A DNA stretch of 64,000 nucleotides from Diprion similis (Eukaryota > Arthropoda > Insecta > Hymenoptera > Diprionidae), in contig NC_060118.1 in the NCBI RefSeq assembly GCF_021155765.1, forward strand, positions 13,590,146 to 13,654,145. Reading direction: 5' to 3'. This document shows, one piece after another, positions 12,101 through 24,277 of the stretch (the stretch's first letter is position 1; each line of letters begins with the position of its first letter). Under the pieces are notes generated by a model. That model ran no database searches, was not told the DNA's origin, and saw only the letters and a program-made list of their open reading frames with translations. The translations under genes and the position numbers were made by a program.

Positions 12101-13086
12101 GCAAAGATTGAAAATTTCGATAAAAAGTACAAATTTAGCGATGCGATATATAATCAAGAAGAGTCGGAAATTCGATATATCGACCTCCGAACAGTGTTAT
12201 TAGATTAATAATAATCGAATGCTGCAATCTGCGGATCCAAAGACGACACGCGAGCTCCTCCGAAACAGGTTACGTACCGGATATTAAAATCATCAGCAGA
12301 CGTTTCCGGTGAATAATAATCAACGAATGATCAGTAAATTAGGCCGCGGGCAAAATTCCGGGGATTAAATATCGTGACTAGAAGACCATAAGCCACGTAG
12401 CTTGAATTGAATTATTTTCTAATTTTATTTCATTACAATGAATTCGTCATAAATCAATTAAACCCGCGCAGCTGCCGTTCTACTCAAGTTAAACTGACTG
12501 AGAATCATTCACGCAATAAGAACAGAGGCGTTTTAGATCAAAGATTGTACTATATATAGTCTATACCATAGATCCATGATCACAGTTCTTACCGTTTGAT
12601 TCTCGTGGTCCAGATAGCGTAGGCCGAAGTAGGCAGTTTCAAGGAGATTTAGGTGCCTGAATACTCGGTCGAGTAGTTCCTGGCCTAGGTTGGTACTCTG
12701 CGAAATTGCAACGTTAACAAAACCAATTACGGATACAATTTTCGTTTCCCTGTAAACGACGTTGCCGTCCGGATGAGGAAAAAGTCTCGTTCTTTTCCCC
12801 GAATCTTTCGTCTATTCACGCACTATCACGCACACACACACTCAGACAGAGAATCCTCTTCTCCTCTAAACTCGCTTCGTAGATTACGCGCAGTAATTCA
12901 TCCCCAACGTCAACCTCGTCGCAAGGTTCGTATATAAACGACGGTCGTTTTACGCACCGCGAAGCAATGACACTTGCATGTATGCATACATACGTCTCTA
13001 TATACATATATGTATACCCACGCGCTTTTCGCAAAATTGCAAATTTCAACCTTATGCATATATTTATGTATACAACAATGGCCTAC

Positions 13087-13130
<44 letters not shown>

Positions 13131-16100
13131 TACGTAGACAGGAGACACAGTGAATAATTTATCGCTCAAAATATTATTATATATGTACGGCGAAGTGCAA
13201 ATAACGTGAACGTAGAAGAAAAGTTAATTTTTTCATACATGGTTTTGTGAAACATTATACAAATGAAAAAAAAATAAATAAATAAAAAATGCAAATGAAA
13301 ATAAAACGCCTAGCAGCAATTCACAGCTGATTCTTTGACCGGTAGTAAAAAGTTCGTAGACAATAATTTCTTACGAAGGCACGGCTGCACACGTACGCCT
13401 CGGGAGGTTTTGAATCCGTTTCGTTCCGGTGTGGCTGCCGCTGCAATAGGTATGTATACAGACATTTAAAGCAAAGCTAAAAAGTCCTCGGTAATTTCTA
13501 CGTCGAATCGCGTGATTCGTTAGTTCATTGTCTTCTGTGTATAAATATGTATACGTATGCGTATACGTATATGCTGTATAGCTATATATAGTAGGTGTGT
13601 ATACCCGCGCAGAGATCGAAATCGGCGGTTTCCGGTTCCCACACACCGAGGGCAACCCGTGACGCACTTTGACGCATTTGTTTTTTACGTCTCTTGTTCC
13701 TTTTTTACCTTATTTGCTGCCGTGTTTCCCTAGTGCAGTTAATGTCGTAGGCACCACACCGTAGGTATAACACTGCAGCAGGGAAGAAACGTAGGGTTAA
13801 TATATAAGGGGCAGGGTTCAAGTTCCTAATTTGAAAAGTTCCGAAAGTGCTTAATTCCGAATTATTCGGTGGCGAAACTTGGAGTAAAAAAGTCGAACTT
13901 TTGGGAAACAACAAAGTTTCGAATGGTCGAAAAACTGACGATTAAAAATTTCGAAATGCGGGATTCCGAAAATTCAAATAAACTTCCGACAGAGTAAAAT
14001 TCCGAAAGTTAAAATATAAGAATACGTACGACGTAGTTTACTCATCAAGTGTGTGTGAAAAAATGAGAAGAACCGAAAATCGGAATAACCAGGATTCCGA
14101 ATGTGAAAATATCGAAAATCAAAAACAAAGAAAGATCAGTGTTGAAATATTCGATGTTTCAGATTTTTTAATTTTTTCACTTTCGGAACCCGCCACTACA
14201 TTTCGGCTTATTTACATGTCCACACCTGTTATACCTACGTAATTTATACCTATATATGTAATATTCAAACTCCGCGACTCAATCACGTTTGCGTCGTTTG
14301 CGAGAAGCAAACGAAACCACGATTGGATGAGTTTAAATCCAAAGAGAAGAAAAGCAAAAAAAAAAAAACCTTCAAAAAGATCATTGTTTTCTCAAGTACA
14401 GCGTCGATTGTTTGCACAGTGCTCGCCTCGCAAACGCTTCGAGATCGGGAGTTAAAGAGAAAAAGAGAGCGAAACCTTGTGCTGCTGTAGCATAAAGGGT
14501 AAATAAAGAAGGAAGTTGTACATAAGGTGAGACGAGTGTCAGCCCTCCTGGGTGATCGTTTTCGCTTTGTTTCAAGTGCTCTCAAGTTTTTTCTTCTTCT
14601 CTCCCTCGGCCGCTTTCGCGTCCCTGCACACTTATATACCTATATACCTGCCTTACACTCATGTAGGTACATCAATGTATAACTATATACCCATAAATGT
14701 ACATGTAGAACATTCATTTCGCAGCGCACGTGGCACCTTATATATATATATATATATATACGTACAAAATGTACATACAAACATCCATGTACAAGCGATT
14801 TTGCACATTTCCACAGTGAGGGATTGTATTTTTCTTCTTCTTTATTGTCCGTATTTCATTTTCAGTTTTTCATCTTTCATCTTTTATTCTCCGTTTCTTC
14901 CTTATACTCCACCGTATTCGTATATATATATATATATATACCCCCAGGACGCATGCACATAAAAACGAAACAACGAATATGTATATAAAAGTTACATAAC
15001 GTATTCCATCCGCGACACACGCCGCCGTTCTTCCACGTGCCTCGGATTATCTTGGTACCTACGTTATACCTTTACATCGTATCAACCTACACTACACATC
15101 GACACGTATTTTATACATACATACATACACGTTACTGCAGGGAGAACGTCATGTGCCTCTACAATACGTTATGACTTTTACCACCTCCCCCCTGACTGAC
15201 TGACTGCACGTCTTCTTCTTCCTCATCTTCTTCTTTTTCTTCTTCTTTTATTTACAGGTAGACTATAAATACGCGGCATACCTTCGCAGATGCATAGTTT
15301 TTTTTTTTTTTTTTTTTTTTTAATTTTTACTTTTCATTATTCCTTCTACCCTTTCACCCCTTCCTGTATATACAGACATTTTTCATATCATCAATTTTTT
15401 TCCTCCCCATCGCGTTGCGGAACGAACTTCTTACATCGTCCGAGTATAATATTTGTACAAAAGTCTTATATTGTCCTCCGCATGCGCGTGGCGACATTTG
15501 GCTCTCTGTGCCCGCTTACTCGCGCGAACGTGACGAAGGAGCGTCGCCTCTGGAATATCGTGTATTCACATTCGTCTACATGTATATACAGACACGACAT
15601 ACCAAGGTAGTTAGGTTAAAAAAAAAAAGAAAGAAACGGCATTACACACCCGCGCCGAGCTCAGATCTCCGGCACATACCGATGCCCTCCCCCCCCCCCC
15701 CCCCCGCCCCTCTGCCGCCCTGCCTCGTCCCTTCCTCGCCCAGCGCCCATCGTCCATACCGACGTTAACAACAATATTTCGTATCCACATAGCCAGGATC
15801 GTTGCCCGCGAATATATAGTTACAATAATATAAGCCATGTGTCACTTTCTCGGAACAGCTCGTATATGCGTATCTCGATATACCTGTACGTACCTGTAAT
15901 GTTTTTATTCGTTTATAACAAATCTTATTTTAAAAGAAAAAAAGAGAAAGAAAAAAAAGTTCGAAACGCGTTAAAAATGGTGAAAATTGAATCTACGGTA
16001 TAAGGGTATATGAGAAAGGTCAGACCTGTGAGAAAACTGTTAACTGTTTGCGCTGTGGGATACCTGCAAGGTGTACGTTGCGTGCGTTGCACTTATACTA

Positions 16101-16278
16101 TTAACTATTGCCCATTACTATTCCTAATACCGAGTCCAGATGATACGTAAAACGGCGTCCGAAGGTGCAGGCATGTAACGCATGTGCGTACCCAATGTAT
16201 AACAACCTGTGTAGCAGGCACTTATGAAGCTCCGGAGCCGAAGTGACGCCGTCGGGGGTCGTTCGAAAAGCGCCCCCG

Positions 16279-16313
<35 letters not shown>

Positions 16314-17303
16314 GTCACGATTATTATCGTCATTGCACCGCATCACGGTGTTCGGGGATATGGTTACCTGGTCGGTTCGCGTGCGCCAACCAATTTGAGA
16401 AACGGAACGGAACGCAACGTAGACGACGTCGTATACCTCTCTATGTACATACGTACCGCACCTACTTACGTACGTATATTGGTGCCTTATAATACTATCC
16501 ATCCAGAGACGAGTGTCTGCGGTTTTCATGTTTCACTTTTCACCTCCACTTACCAGTTTCCTCTCGCTTATAGATGTCTGTGGACGAGGTGTACGGAGGC
16601 ACCAAGTACCTTGGCCGCTAGTTTAACGTAGATACACCTCCATGTATCAGCGTATAGCTCGTCCCACCAGCTCCTTCTTTATGCGGCCCATAAACGCCCC
16701 CCCCCCCCCCCTCGTCTCCCTCGCCGCACATCTCTTACTCACTACAGCAGCATAACACCAAAGCTCCAAGAGCGGGAAGATTAGAGCACCATTTATTTCG
16801 GCATTGACGACCCGCCCATGAGTGCAGTGCCAAGTAACCCCCCGAGCGTATAAGGAATTAGGTAGGTGAATTGGTACTCGAGGCTTGCGTGGGTATGTAT
16901 TTACCTACTAGTTACCACCCACAAACACGCATCTAATAGTCATACGCGGATGTGGATGGGTATATCTGTATCGTGGGAATCGAGCTCTGTTACAGTAAAA
17001 GCTTCTTGGTTATGCACAGGTATACCGAGTATCGTTGTATGGATTGGTTCATTTTGTAACTTAATTCTTTTTTTATTTCATTTTTTAAGGTGTCACTGGA
17101 AAGATTTTTGATAGATACTGAAAAAAAAAATTAGTTAAAAAATGAATCACCCTGTATAAGATTCAATTTTGTACCATATGCAGGAAATATTTGCCGGGGT
17201 TCAACGCGATGGGTGAACAGTCCCATTTCAATTCCGCCCCCCTCCGCCTCGATATAAGCCTCCGGCGTTTTTAATTCAAACTTGATCATTCAGTCGAGTA
17301 TTT

Positions 17304-17337
<34 letters not shown>

Positions 17338-19390
17338 GTTTCTACTTTCCAATTAAGCCCTGGTCGAACATTTTGCAAATTTCCGGATCGTAATTGATGT
17401 TACGGAATTGCAGGGGACGTGCAATTCTTTGAATTGTCAGAATTATCAAAGGTGTATAAGGTTGACGGTGATATATATTCCGGCGAGAGATCGATGGATA
17501 TGAGAAAAAATACGATCTTCATAGGGTGCGGATTTAGATACATAGAAATTTTTACGTATCTATTATCATATCACGTAGATACGTTGTACATAAATAATGA
17601 TCGTGATAATTGTAAAAACAAGTGAATATCGTGTGCTAACTATTATTATACGAGCATTGGTCTGATTCTCTCATGCTACCCTTCAAGTATAAATTGCCGA
17701 AATGCACGCGAGATAAAAGACTGCAGAAATAAATAACCGCAACCTAATTGCAGTACAAGGATGTATAATAAGTATATCCATCCTGCGCATTCGAGATAAA
17801 ATTAATGTCCGAAGTATGAGCCATAAGTCTATTTCGTACATCTTTCTACAGGCTACAGTATCTGCGAATAAGGAATGGGGGGGGGGGGGGGGGTGTAAGT
17901 ACGAGAGGATGGCGAGGTGGTGTCTGTCTTAAATTTTTCACCGCAATGTTTTGGCTGCATTTTTTCGCTGAAGTCAGAATTCGACAATTTGAAAATCCAA
18001 TATGGCGGATGTGAAACCGAAACAACAATCAAAATTCTATGATTCTTGCCAAAACTTGTTACTTACTCGGAAGTTTTTGATATTAAGTAAAAAGTAGCGA
18101 AGATAATTTGAAGTTGTAAATAATCTTCGATAAGTCTATAGGACGTGATAATTTTTATCGAATCCCACTGTGACCGAAAGGGTTAATCGACAGTCTGACA
18201 ACGAGACAGGACGGTAATCGTCCGGATCTGTCACAACGACGATCCGTTCCGAGAGCATGTATGTACGTGCGTTATACGATGCGTGCACACACGTGACGGA
18301 TCGTATTTAACGAGCAACGAACAAGGAACAACCTTCTCAGCTCAGCTCAGTTCACGTCAGCTTGTTCGAAAACGAGACGCGGTGTATAGAGCAAGGAACA
18401 AGAGCCGAGTAGAAGAGATTCTTCTTCTTCTTCTTTGGCGCGGCGCCGGCGGCGGCTTCCAATTTTCGTGTATCGGCTAATAACACCGCGGACCGACGAC
18501 GACCGCCTTCCTTGCATGCTCCGGGGCATCCCCGAGTGCACGTTATCCTCCTCCTCCTCCTCCTCCTCCTCTCCCTATAACTTCCAGACAATTCCTTCGG
18601 TTCATCCGTCTGTCCGTTGTTACAGTCATCAGCCGATGCCGCAGAGTAGAATTAACCGAATTCGAAAACAGTTTCGCGAATTAGTATAATATTTACAATA
18701 TACTATTATATACATACATATATATATATATATATGTGTATATATATATATATATGCAACTATTTCATACCTATATATATACCTTTTTTTTGGGTCAAAT
18801 TCTTTGCTCCGATGGGAAGAGGAGAAGTGATTTATGACGACTAAATAATTGTAAGTAAGTAACGAACGATGACTGACGGATTGCCAGCGATCTGCGGTTC
18901 GTTATATATTATTAAACCGAACAGCGCGGGGGGTTAAAGGATTGGTGAAAAGATTCCCGGATCACTGATTACACCGCGCGCGGATATTTTGCGTGCGGAT
19001 AATTGCGATCAAAGATATACTATATATCTCGGCAGAGAGGAGAGTCACAGGGTGGGTTACAAATATGGGGGATTCTGGGTAACGCGGTAGCCTATCCTTC
19101 GTTTGACGGTTGTATATGTGCATGTACGTATACGTAGATGGTAAAGAAGCAGCCGTTATAGCCGGCGGATGACGTGAGTCACGCTCGCGATCGAAACGTG
19201 CGATCATTATCATCATCATCAGCAGCATCATCACGTTTTCTACAGTATCGATCGCGACCGAAATTCCCAAGAAGAAGGAGGGGTTCCCGTCTGCCTCCGG
19301 AGACTCTGACGGCGGCAAAATTTCGCCCTTTTCAAATATCTGCGTACAAATTCCTACGTAATATCTATGCAATTTCGTTATATTGGTTAA

Positions 19391-19428
<38 letters not shown>

Positions 19429-19653
19429 TACGAAAGAACACGCGAGGATTCGCCGCACACTCATTCATCACACACGTATAGTTATTCGTCCGTTTACACT
19501 CGCGGGATGTTTATGCAGGATATAGAGAGACTTACTCACCAGCACGTCCTGAAGTAGCTCGTGTTCGTCGAGGAGGATCACCTTGCAGTGAAGGAGGCGA
19601 GGCCTGCGGCGTCCGGCGGGCCGCAATCCCGGACACAGCCATTCGACAACCAT
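4740..19653 (-). CDS. EPB41L4: Band 4.1-like protein 4 (EPB41L4A-like FERM protein), complete
   Basis: Twelve minus-strand exons: 19653-19540, 12697-12593, 12047-11896, 9738-9641, 7323-7203, 7055-6968, 6852-6736, 6334-5810, 5716-5496, 5376-5301, 5184-5090, 4980-4740. They sum to 1953 bases, 650 residues. The start [10 protein letters not shown] has an in-frame TAG shortly upstream. The FERM domain spans about residues 23-309: [73 protein letters not shown] and [22 protein letters not shown]-adjacent Pro/Ser region with APWTQ and RGLY, a His/Ser/Arg-rich linker, VDSEPQW and [13 protein letters not shown] follow; these tail motifs are those recalled for human EPB41L4A. A Gly/Asn-rich insert (about residues 89-100) lengthens the F1-F2 junction. 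FERM proteins of this type link membrane proteins to the cortical cytoskeleton. The protein ends SVVIV, a possible PDZ ligand. Intron 1 is 6.8 kb. Confidence 0.95.
7601..8229. mobile_element. 629 bp fold-back element (MITE-like)
   Basis: The termini CTTTTTGTTAGATTT and AAATCTAACAAAAAG are exact inverted copies. Inward, CGTCTCCGAGGTTC pairs with the right-arm GAATCTCGGAGAAGA, and GGTGGTTATGTTTTG pairs with CAAAACATACCCACC, so the arms match over most of their length with scattered changes. There is no long ORF, so it is a non-autonomous element or decayed hairpin repeat. No clear target-site duplication is visible. Confidence 0.8.
9075..9117. repeat. (AT)n microsatellite
   Basis: A nearly pure AT dinucleotide run with one A-rich interruption lies in intron 4 of the EPB41L4-like gene. 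Confidence 0.95.
9739..11895 (-). other. Intron 3 of the EPB41L4-like gene
   Basis: This 2.2 kb intron has no convincing exon. It contains a short palindrome at about 10632-10661 built from GTAGGTAC/GTACCTAC. A more GC-balanced part at 11560-11760 is not obviously repetitive and could be regulatory, but nothing in the sequence proves that. Confidence 0.7.
13089..13128. repeat. (AT)n microsatellite
   Basis: About 20 uninterrupted TA units in intron 1 of the EPB41L4-like gene. Confidence 0.95.
13830..14110. repeat. Degenerate TTCCGAAA-rich tract
   Basis: Irregularly spaced copies of TTCCGAAA, TTCGAAAT and related forms recur every 10-30 bases on both strands. They look like a decayed satellite or low-complexity array rather than coding DNA. 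Confidence 0.5.
16278..16313. repeat. (CAT)n microsatellite
   Basis: A run of CAT/ATC triplets. On the minus strand it creates the Asp-run ORF at 16529-16101, which is not a gene. Confidence 0.95.
17306..17335. repeat. Poly(T) run of 30
   Basis: Thirty consecutive T in intron 1 of the EPB41L4-like gene. On the minus strand it is a poly(A), but no retroposed sequence was recognised next to it. Confidence 0.9.
19393..19424. repeat. (AC)n microsatellite
   Basis: A clean CA dinucleotide run, about 115 bases beyond the donor of the EPB41L4-like first coding exon. Confidence 0.95.
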
Positions 19654-20129
19654 CTCGAGCTATTCTCCTCACTTATCGCTGGTGTACAGCTCGTCGTGAG
19701 TTGTACGGATATCTTCTTCTTTTCTCCCCCTCCTCGTTTTCACCCCTTCTCTGACAAACGTAGGTATATACATATAGATATAGATATAGATATATCTGTC
19801 CGTATTACACGGTATTACACAAACGTGTGTTATATAGGTACCTACAGATGTGATCAACGCTACTTTCTTCCCGCTGCACCGCAGTCCTTTTACCTAGATG
19901 CTGTTTTTGGAATCAGTCCCCTTCCTCGACGTCCTCCCTTTCGATATCACGCCTCTTTCCTCGCTAATATCTCTCCATCTATTTCCATCCTGGATTTGAA
20001 CAAAAAACGAAAAGGCTTTTTCTATTACATTGCACTCTGCGTTTATTCTTAGTCGAAACATACTTTGACAGATAATTTGTTGTTGGGCAAGCATAGGTGT
20101 ACACTAAAGTGTTCTAAAATTAATTTTTT

Positions 20130-20412
20130 TGTCCTCAAATGCGTAGAAAAATTTCGGTAGAGCACCTCAAATAGAATATTATTCGATTGTAAATATTGAT
20201 TCATTTTTAATATCTCTTAATTTAATATAATTCTATGTCAGTACTTGTTTAGAAAGGGTCAAATTTCCTTTAAGAATCAGAAGTCAAGAAAAAAAATTAA
20301 CTAAATTTCCCAATTTTGATTATTTTTTATTTTAACAAAAATAAAATATGCACTTCTAAATATCAACATTAGTTGAGATGCTCTACCGAAGTTTTGATGC
20401 GCGTTTGAAGAG
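20130..20412. mobile_element. Degenerate fold-back element, about 280 bp
   Basis: A left segment with TTTCGGTAGAGCACCTCAA (ending about 20170) is the diverged reverse complement of the right segment at 20371-20412, which contains TTGAGATGCTCTACCGAAG. Sequence between the arms is AT-rich. This fits an old non-autonomous inverted-repeat transposon. Confidence 0.6.
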
Positions 20413-21950
20413 AAATTGTTATTTTTTTTTCTTCAACAGGCAGTTTCGTCGTATGATCGATGCACAGTTTTGGCGCTTCTCTAGACTTCTTGCTCTTGCA
20501 GACTACCGATCCTAAAGCAATTCCATATACATCAACGTCCGACACGATCGTTGTCTGCGGTCAAAAAGTGAAACCGTTTCTTGGCCCGGACGTTCTCTAG
20601 CTCAAGTTCGTGTTTCTTATCGCCGTAACTTTCCTTCGAGTTTGTTTTTTTCTCTTCGATTATCCTCGCATATATCTTCTTCAACGACTTATCTCAAGGT
20701 ATATTATTCAGCGAATGTTGATCCTTACACGTCTAAACCTTCGACAATATGCCAGAATACACTTAAAACTAACTTGCTGCTGCACATGTAGCGCGGTTTA
20801 ATCCCTCTGAGGAGTCGTTTGTTATATACTTACAAGTACCTTCTACCTACTACGAGAAACTCGACGCTCGCTACACTTCAGATTTTTGCAGACGTCTATC
20901 CGCCCCCTCGTATTCGCTGGCTGAATCCTCGCTAGCGGTTCGCGTGCCTCCGAACCTTCCACTTCTTCTTGGAGTTGTTATTTTTATTTTTTTTGTTTCT
21001 TGGACGTGCCTCAAATTTTTCCGACCGTTTTATCACTCGAAGTCCCGCTTATACTGCACAGGATACATATCGTATCCGTATAAAGGTACATGTATAATGT
21101 ATATACCGATGCATCGATCGATCAATCTCTTCATCTATCGCGAACACGTTTTTCCTCTATACACTCGCGAGTCTACACCTATAGTAGAGAATAAAATAAG
21201 ATGACACTATACGTCTATACAATATATATGCATAAATACCTATAACGGAAAGATATAATTATATAATAAGGAAAGATGCGGAATCAGTCCTGACTAATCT
21301 GCACGCATGACGACACTCGATAAAGCGTAACCAAGAAAAGGTGTAAAAATCAAGATCGAAGCAAGTATATAGGTATAAGCATAGGTGTGTAAATAAAAAG
21401 ATGGAATGAGACGGGTTTACGGATATATATATATATATATATATCGTCGAGAAGGAGAGACGCGGAGTAAACCGAAGCGCATGGCTACTCGTCTTTACCG
21501 TTACTTTTAGCATCGGCGGCATCCTACGTGTCGTGAACATCCATACATGCATACATATAGATATAGATATAGAAGTGTATACACATGTGAATGTCGGTAT
21601 GCGATGCTCGGTACGCCGTCATGCACGCGCCTTTACACCACCTTCTTTATTACCAACACATACATATTCTAACGTTGTACAAAAATTCGTCGATGAATAC
21701 ACCTATGCATAAGATGGGCGTTCGGATGCGCGAATATATGCAAAAACGTTCGCATGTACGTGTAAACGCCGCGACACAACTAGCTCGAGCATTGCGGTTT
21801 ATCCCTGCGGCGTGGCTGCACGTTGCTGCTGCAGAGGAGTCATGCACCACCTCCACCCACCCCCGTATCTTCGCGGCACTCTTCTTTCTTTCTCCTTCTC
21901 CTCCTCCTCCTTCTTCTTCTTCTTCTTCGCGGCTGCACACTACGTACTTC

Positions 21951-21960
21951 GCCTTTTATA
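21951..21960 (-). promoter_or_regulatory. TATA-box-like site, possible EPB41L4 promoter
   Basis: The minus strand reads TATAAAAGGC about 2.3 kb upstream of the EPB41L4-like start codon. It sits in otherwise GC-rich, non-repetitive DNA. A start about 30 bases downstream (near 21925) would be expected if it is used. There is no direct evidence of transcription. Confidence 0.3.
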
Positions 21961-24244
21961 ACGCTACGTCGCTAGTCTGCACAGCTCTCGGTACTCTTCG
22001 TTCTTCGTTCTTCGCTCTTCGAACACGCACCAGACCAGACTGCGCAACGAAATTCAAAGAGTTCTTCGACTCGGTTGCTGCATGCTTCTCGAGTGGCGCG
22101 CGTGTAGCCGCATTATTCAAGAGGTTGTAAGTCAGTATCGTTATCGTAACGAAACATCGAAGAAAAATCTTTTTTTTTTTTCTTTCTTATTTTAACAATC
22201 ATATTATACGGTTAAAAAAAATTTCCCGTTTTTCCTCCGCATGAATCGTTACGATTGCCGTTACGTGCAGTGACACGTAATTGTACCGCGATAAATCCCT
22301 TATTACTATTTGTAAATGAAATTCCTGCAATCTATAAGGTATGTAGAATTTATTTAAAACATAAATTCAAGTAAAGTATTGAGACCATAATCGTATGAAC
22401 GTTATGACATTGATGTAACCGATTACCATACGATAAATCGAAGTGGCGTGCATCGTGTGTTTAATATATATGCATCCTGTTCGGTATATGAATAACGAGA
22501 TGTGGCGGTCGTTTACCATGGCATCGGATATAGTATGAATAAATCGTATTCGAGTATATATAACCGATATCTTTGCGTAGCCGTGAATTACTGCCTGCAG
22601 CGTCACACCGCGAAACTTTTATAGCCTTATTACACCTACGTACGTGTGTACATTCGCTCGTTCCATTTGTATACGTATACAGGATTCGCATTCTCGCGTG
22701 TATATAGACGAAAGAATAGATAAGACCGAATACAGTCGGGTCATTTCCGGTTTGATCTTCCCAGGATTAGTTTTCCTTCCCATTTATACTTTTCATTCAT
22801 TTTTATCCCTCATTATTTTTTTTTACCGCGAGGTATCAACGAGATAATCATGCCTACAATAAGCAGTCGTACCAACCAAGGTATTATACTTACGTACATT
22901 GCACTGTATAATTAAACCGCGACGAGCGTAGCGAGTCTGCTTTGCGCAATTTGTGAAAAAAGTTTGTTCGACTTGACCGATTAAAAAGTTAACACAGTAT
23001 ATATATATGCATACACAGAATACATATATAGACGCGATATACCACCTGTATAATATATACCCTATACATAATGTATTAAACATTCTCACTTAGATTTGCG
23101 CGATTTAAAATTCGAATCATCCGCAAGACGTTGCCGCGACCGTGCAGTCGCACAGTGGAGAGCACAAAGAAAGAACCCGGAACACGAGCGGGTTCCGGAT
23201 TTTAATCGGAAAAAATGCTGCGGCACATTTTTTAACCACCACATACAGCCACGCCGTGCGACACGTACATATAAAAGTCAGTATTATGTCTGTAGGTGTG
23301 TGTGTATACTGTATATGTATAGACAGCAATTCGCGAAATGGAGAGACGAGAAGAAAACATTCTTGTCGCAATAAGAAGGAAAAATAAAATCTCCCTTCAA
23401 GAAGAAAAGGAATAAGAAGAAGAAAAAGAAGAAAAAAGACAAGAGAGACGTGAAGAATAAGGAGCGAAATCTATTTGTTATCTATGTATATCAGAAAGTG
23501 GGGAAAAAAAGAGATTCTTTTGAGTGGGGATACCGTGGAAGCTGTAGGGAGAGGAGATAAAAGGAGAGGACATCTCCATGCGAGGGTATCGTTATTGTAT
23601 ACGATTGGAAGATGGACGAATTCGATTTATTTGCGTCCCCACCCTCACTCAGCACTTATATAATATGATGTTGCACATACGTACAAGTACATACGCGTGT
23701 ATTACTGGCTGCGCGATTTGATATTTATAGGAACATGTACAGATTTTTCAAACGCATCTGAAGTGCGTTTAACCGGAAGTTAAACGAGTGAAAAAATGGT
23801 ACACCATTGTTGTCGACGCTTGTAATTCGTAATCCTTTCGATTCCGCGGACTCTGTTGGGTGTGAACTAACGTGAAATGTTAAATTAAATTTCCTCGCGC
23901 TTCGCGCCATGTTTTCTGTCCGAAGAAATTACCCTTGACTGGATAAAATCCACAATTAAAATCGTAAAAGTTAAAATATTACAGGTATAGGTATTAGGTG
24001 TAAGTTTACCGACTTTTTTCCCCTGCATAGCCGTAAAATTCTATTATAGGTACATGAGTAATCGAGCAGCGTCACGTATCACGGAGCTTCCGCTATTCGC
24101 AATACTGGTTATATAGAATGTGTGCATTTTAAATACCACACGATGTTATGTACACACATACTTTATACTTATATACCCTAAGTAAAACTGTAAATCTCGG
24201 CGTAACGCCGCCGGAACGAACGGAACACGTTCAAGTAATTCATT

Positions 24245-24274
<30 letters not shown>
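24245..24274. repeat. (CAG)10 microsatellite
   Basis: Ten uninterrupted CAG triplets, intergenic. The ORFs reading it as poly-Ala are not supported as genes. Confidence 0.95.

Positions 24275-24277
<3 letters not shown>

Larger units (their letters stand above)
12698..19539 (-). other. Intron 1 of the EPB41L4-like gene
   Basis: The 6.8 kb intron separates the start-codon exon from the rest of the FERM domain. It is rich in simple repeats: AT at 13089-13128, TTCCGAAA-like tracts at 13830-14110, poly(T) near 15299-15322 and 17306-17335, poly(C) near 15688 and 16690, CAT at 16278-16313, TCC near 18548-18570 and AC at 19393-19424. No supported exon or RNA gene was found. Confidence 0.8.

Noticed and set aside
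16101..16529. 142-codon minus-strand ORF with an Asp run
   Set aside because: The Asp run is the CAT microsatellite read in reverse; the rest has no protein-like signal.
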